DNA from: Takifugu bimaculatus
Taxonomy: Eukaryota > Chordata > Actinopteri > Tetraodontiformes > Tetraodontidae
Direction: 5' to 3'
Assembly (NCBI GenBank): GCA_004026145.2
Contig: CP034976.1
Coordinates: 9,314,969-9,378,968 of the forward strand
DNA length: 64,000 bases
The position numbers and the translations under genes were made by a program. Below, piece by piece: positions 63,014 to 64,000 of the stretch (within the stretch, counting starts at the first letter, position 1; each line of letters starts with the position of its first letter). A model generated the notes under the pieces. It saw only the letters and a list, made by a program, of their open reading frames with translations. It did no database searches and was not told the origin of the DNA.

Positions 63014-64000
63014 ACTTTGTGGCGGGGTCTGCCTGAAGGCGGTGTTAGCTGCTAAAGGTGTCCGGGGTTTGCTAGCTGTCAGTGCCAATCTGAGAGCGGC
63101 TGGACGGGAGTGGATGTTCTGCACCGTGGGCCAGTGAAGGAGGTTGAGGATGATGAGCAAAGACTTCGGCGCTCCGTCTGCGGCCTGGCGTCGCGCCAGC
63201 GTTCTGCTGGGAGTTGTGATTGCGCACTAAATCTATAATTAAACCGACCTGACCTCCGTGTGCAGACACGGGAGGAGAAGAGCGAGTAAATACATACATT
63301 ATGTGGGGAAGGGTGAGGGCAGCGGCGGCGCGGGTGAGTTGTAATCGCATCCCTTAACGAGCACAAATGCATCATTAAAAAGAAATAGAAAGGCGGAGGC
63401 GAGATTTCTATCACAAATAATAAGCTGGGAGACTCTCTGAGGTGAAATTCTGGTGCACAGAGCATCCTTCTTTACGCGCAGCACATCGAGACGTGTTGTT
63501 TCTCTGCCTTCAATGACTTAATTTATGTCTGGAGGACTGCAGGATGACAGTGTGTCACTGGTGTAGGGAGCGATAGGAATAGCTCTCGCACTCGGGAGGA
63601 ACAGTTCCACAAGCGTGAGGAGAGAAGGATGAAAACAAGAGAAAAACCCAGATCCTAAATATAGCAGCGCGCTGGGACTGAGCGTACGCGGGAGAGACGC
63701 CTCGGAGTGGAGCTGCAACCTGTTTACGCCTCTATCTCCCAGGGTTCCCCGGCGCGTCCGGGAGAGCGAGGCATCAACGAGAGTGTGGCGTCCATACCTG
63801 AGATGTTAGTGGTGATTTCAGTCAGGGCCGTCTGACCAAACCCTTTAGCCGTGCGCGCTCGGACGGAGATCAGATAAGTGGTTCCCGGGTGGAGGTTGGA
63901 GAACATGTGGTAGGTCTCGTTCCTCAGCTTGGACACGGTCCTCCTCGGCCCCGGGACGTTGATGCCCGGATCAGACGATTCGATGCTCTGGTAGCTGATC
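37728..64000 (-). CDS. ptpru: ptpru, receptor-type tyrosine phosphatase U, 3' 21 coding exons (5' partial)
   Basis: This is a single-pass membrane protein of the R2B RPTP class (PTPRK/M/T/U), acting in cell-cell adhesion and dephosphorylation at junctions. Twenty-one coding exons join with intact phase at every GT-AG boundary to give 920 codons. Order: most of FN3 repeat 3, FN3 repeat 4, transmembrane helix, juxtamembrane region, phosphatase D1, phosphatase D2, ending EYLDCFDGR. Assignment to PTPRU rests on family-specific stretches such as GRKGSPYHTGQLHPAV, LDVEECSIALLPRNR and LRWSAYRD. D1 has WPD and HCSVGAGRTG; D2 has HCLNGGGRSG but no WPD loop. MAM, Ig and FN3 1-2 are outside the window. 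Whether this is the a or b teleost copy cannot be told here. Confidence 0.95.
37865..38000 (-). CDS. ptpru: ptpru exon: D2 P-loop second half
   Basis: Starts by completing the Leu codon, then NGGGRSGSFCAC, and ends KPNMVESL before GTGAGT. It carries the Arg of the D2 CX5R loop and the following helix. The upstream intron (38001-39285, 1,285 bp) holds a long chance frame but no exon. Confidence 0.96.
39286..39443 (-). CDS. ptpru: ptpru exon: D2 WPD-equivalent and catalytic Cys
   Basis: Begins LQEGQLVV and ends RTVVHCL (split Leu). The D2 Cys codon is at 39288-39290. At the place of the WPD loop the protein reads RWSAYRD, so the general-acid Asp motif is missing, as expected for the non-catalytic D2 of this family. 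The upstream intron is 1,277 bp and includes a CpG-rich patch near 39560-39670. Confidence 0.96.
40721..40846 (-). CDS. ptpru: ptpru exon: D2 core
   Basis: Phase-0 exon of 42 codons from PCVQYWPEPG to FRVKNVTR, between a TCCTGCAG acceptor and a GTGAGT donor. The upstream intron is 1,894 bp and includes a C(11) run (41817-41827). Confidence 0.96.
42741..43055 (-). CDS. ptpru: ptpru exon: start of D2
   Basis: The largest exon here, 315 bp, 105 codons, both ends phase 0. It runs from TLNSVTPHLDVEEC through NNYINAAL and DFWRLVFDYGC to NQSNSAW. This is the most PTPRU-like segment and strongly supports the gene identity. Confidence 0.97.
43056..44318. other. ptpru intron, 1,263 bp
   Basis: The part at 43200-43430 is AT-rich and complex, with several TAATTA/ATTAAA-type homeodomain-like cores. 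It is a candidate conserved non-coding element, untested. Confidence 0.35.
44319..44468 (-). CDS. ptpru: ptpru exon: D1 Q-loop and C-terminus
   Basis: Fifty codons, EQYVFIHDAI to PLREEFQ. With the end of the previous exon it forms the QTEEQY segment containing the D1 Q-loop glutamine. The upstream intron is 456 bp and contains no gene. Confidence 0.96.
44925..45060 (-). CDS. ptpru: ptpru exon: D1 P-loop second half
   Basis: First base completes the Ser codon after the catalytic Cys, followed by VGAGRTGCYIVLD, then the helix MLDMAECEGVVDIYNCVKT and INMIQTE. Val follows Ser where most R2B D1 domains have Ala. Donor GTCAGG. Confidence 0.97.
45848..46002 (-). CDS. ptpru: ptpru exon: D1 WPD loop and catalytic Cys
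   Basis: Begins RGYSTKHEVRQFHF and ends PVVVHCS (Ser split). The WPD loop is at 45946-45954, with a clear Asp codon (GAC) at 45946-45948. The catalytic Cys codon is at 45850-45852. Confidence 0.97.
46682..46798 (-). CDS. ptpru: ptpru exon: D1 core
   Basis: Thirty-nine codons, VKCCKYWPDD to VRTFALER, phase 0 at both ends, donor GTACGT. The upstream intron is 1,339 bp, with a complex AT-rich stretch near 47130-47350 and no exon. Confidence 0.96.
48138..48235 (-). CDS. ptpru: ptpru exon: D1 core
   Basis: Completes Gly, then PMEETLYDFWRMVWQ to KLVEVGR. The PMEET run resembles PTPRK/M/T more than human PTPRU at this point. Donor GTAAGT. Confidence 0.96.
48701..48762. repeat. (CA)n microsatellite in ptpru intron
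   Basis: CA units with a few CG interruptions, only about 20 bp beyond the donor site of the 37 bp exon. Confidence 0.95.
48784..48820 (-). CDS. ptpru: ptpru 37 bp exon: D1
   Basis: Short exon encoding GYHRSNHFIATQ plus one base of Gly, flanked by TCTTTCAG and GTGAGT. It links NANYID to GPMEE without a frame change. Confidence 0.95.
49766..49779 (+). promoter_or_regulatory. RFX X-box-like motif in ptpru intron
   Basis: GTTACC-AT-AGCAAC is a full match to the RFX imperfect inverted repeat. It sits in the 2,428 bp intron 48821-51248. Confidence 0.4.
49883..49905. repeat. Short (GT)n microsatellite in ptpru intron
   Basis: About eleven GT units with one GC interruption. Confidence 0.9.
51249..51325 (-). 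CDS. ptpru: ptpru exon: D1 start
   Basis: Completes Tyr, then [25 protein letters not shown]. Donor GTAAGT. The usual acidic-basic motif before it (KNRY) is absent; see the exon 51407-51479. Confidence 0.96.
51407..51479 (-). CDS. ptpru: ptpru exon: membrane-proximal D1, KNRY-loop region
   Basis: Encodes SFFDGWDCTKKKDK, then TKGRHDTLLG and one base of Tyr. In PTPRK/M/T this part carries the KNRY substrate-recognition motif; here it does not, matching PTPRU. The intron to the next exon is 81 bp. Confidence 0.95.
52837..52849. repeat. Poly-G(13) tract
   Basis: Thirteen consecutive G within an intron. Confidence 0.95.
53558..53570. repeat. Poly-G(13) tract
   Basis: Thirteen consecutive G within an intron. 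Confidence 0.95.
55667..55854 (-). CDS. ptpru: ptpru exon: juxtamembrane wedge region
   Basis: Sixty-two codons after completing Gly: DGRSLVNEASSLLGG, GRKGSPYHTGQLHPAV, RVADLLQHINQMKTAEGYG, ending KQEYE before GTGAAA. It forms the helical segment just before D1. The intron on its 5' side is 95 bp. Confidence 0.97.
55950..56104 (-). CDS. ptpru: ptpru exon: juxtamembrane region
   Basis: Completes a Pro or Gly codon depending on microexon use, then KPVNMNKTPITYRQEKSH, RSFTDQSTLQEDER and ALSFMDAHTCGTR. Cytoplasmic juxtamembrane segment with several Ser/Thr/Tyr sites. Confidence 0.96.
56258..56281 (-). CDS. ptpru: ptpru 24 bp alternative microexon
   Basis: GT-AG bounded, encodes RDNRSYYP after the transmembrane KKG. 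Its length is a multiple of three, and skipping it joins GG to G, giving KKGKPVN without a frame change. Human PTPRU has an equivalent optional segment ending SYYP. Confidence 0.85.
56825..56840. promoter_or_regulatory. 16 bp perfect palindrome with two TAATT cores
   Basis: AATTAGGCGCCTAATT reads the same on both strands. A further TAATTA core lies about 20 bp away (56857-56862). It sits in the 831 bp intron between the transmembrane exon and the microexon. Homeodomain dimer binding is an inference. Confidence 0.4.
57113..57251 (-). CDS. ptpru: ptpru exon: transmembrane helix
   Basis: Begins AACKDQRKALEVSQHSEEMG, then a hydrophobic span ([20 protein letters not shown] and VIIII) and the stop-transfer KKG. 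The hydrophobic stretch of about 25 residues is the single membrane segment; the cytoplasm lies on the KKG side. Confidence 0.97.
57252..59145. other. ptpru intron, 1,894 bp
   Basis: Starts with a short CA tract (about 57267-57281). Otherwise unique-looking sequence with no exon recognised. Confidence 0.5.
59146..59182 (-). CDS. ptpru: ptpru 37 bp exon: end of FN3 repeat 4
   Basis: Encodes ESRINCIRIARK plus one base of Ala. Joins RG from the preceding exon to AACK of the transmembrane exon. The matching short exon is typical of the R2B family. Confidence 0.95.
59931..59944 (+). promoter_or_regulatory. CTCF-like motif in ptpru intron
   Basis: CCAGCAGGTGGCAC matches all 14 positions of the CTCF core consensus CCASYAGRKGGCRS. 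Motif evidence only. Confidence 0.45.
60075..60139. repeat. GTCCTCAC repeat core plus (GT)n microsatellite
   Basis: GTCCTCACAAAGGCAGGAGT at 60075-60094 runs into a GT tract at about 60106-60139. It resembles the 6858 and 20004 copies. Confidence 0.7.
61239..61253 (+). promoter_or_regulatory. RFX X-box-like motif in ptpru intron
   Basis: GTTACC-GAT-GGCAAC has both half-sites of an X-box with a 3 bp spacer, inside an AT-rich complex stretch (61140-61370). Confidence 0.35.
61949..62222 (-). CDS. ptpru: ptpru exon: FN3 repeat 4
   Basis: Ninety-one codons after completing Ser: TYQVVVEEEMGKKVKREL, CFPLPMSHGEA, SSLPEASPFTVGDNHTYNGY to AMSNFRG. DNHT is a possible N-glycosylation site. A basic KKVKR at 62174-62188 could be the convertase site in this membrane-proximal repeat. 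Donor GTGAGT. Confidence 0.97.
62301..62403 (-). CDS. ptpru: ptpru exon: start of FN3 repeat 4
   Basis: Completes Ala, then PTFDYGDMPSPLSETDST and TVLLRPAQGRGAPV, ending in a split Ser. Flanked by a 78 bp and a 1,394 bp intron. The latter holds the CA and TG microsatellites at 62457 and 62950. Confidence 0.97.
62457..62497. repeat. (CA)n microsatellite in ptpru intron
   Basis: About 20 uninterrupted CA units, 50 bp upstream (in transcript terms) of the FN3-4 exon acceptor. Confidence 0.97.
62950..63011. repeat. (GT)n microsatellite in ptpru intron
   Basis: About 30 GT units with two GC interruptions. Confidence 0.97.
63798..64000 (-). CDS. ptpru: ptpru exon: FN3 repeat 3 (cut by window edge)
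   Basis: Reads ISYQSIESSDPGINVPGPRR, SKLRNETYHMFSNLHPGTTY, SVRARTAKGFGQTALTEI and TTNIS before GTATGG. NET is a possible N-glycosylation site. The exon continues past the right edge. Confidence 0.97.

Overview
The window is vertebrate nuclear DNA, most likely from a teleost (percomorph-like) fish. Three things point there: a Gmr1-type Ty3/gypsy element, very many (CA)n/(TG)n and long poly-G/C tracts, and a receptor phosphatase gene that mixes 74-153 bp introns with 0.5-4 kb ones. No prokaryotic features, rRNA genes or CRISPR arrays were seen.

Layout. (1) Bases 1-3752 hold the 3' part of a Ty3/gypsy LTR retrotransposon on the plus strand: one open pol reading frame (end of protease, integrase, reverse transcriptase, RNase H) and a 518 bp 3' LTR. 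The 5' part lies outside the window. Integrase precedes reverse transcriptase, the reverse of ordinary Ty3/gypsy elements and the hallmark of the Gmr1 group. (2) Bases 3753 to about 37,000 form a 33-34 kb stretch with no exon I can support. It holds microsatellites, poly-G tracts, a telomere-like minisatellite, a probable tRNA-derived SINE, two CTCF-like motifs and an RFX X-box-like motif. (3) Bases 37,728-64,000 on the minus strand are the 3' 21 coding exons of a receptor-type protein tyrosine phosphatase of the R2B (MAM-Ig-FN3) class, identified as ptpru. The exons were joined by hand. All junctions obey GT-AG and keep phase, giving 920 codons plus a stop. They encode most of FN3 repeat 3, FN3 repeat 4, the transmembrane helix, an alternative juxtamembrane microexon, and the tandem phosphatase domains D1 and D2. 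The MAM, Ig and first FN3 domains lie beyond the right edge.

The gene-free stretch lies just 3' of ptpru. In mammals PTPRU is also followed by a large gene desert before MATN1, so regulatory sequence is expected here. The most interesting biological point is in D1. Human PTPRU D1 is described as a pseudophosphatase, yet this fish copy has a standard Trp-Pro-Asp loop and a CX5R loop reading Cys-Ser-Val-Gly-Ala-Gly-Arg, while still lacking the KNRY substrate loop. I found no wholly new system. The second-look items are the D1 active site, the intact Gmr1 pol, and several regulatory or repeat structures in the non-coding DNA.
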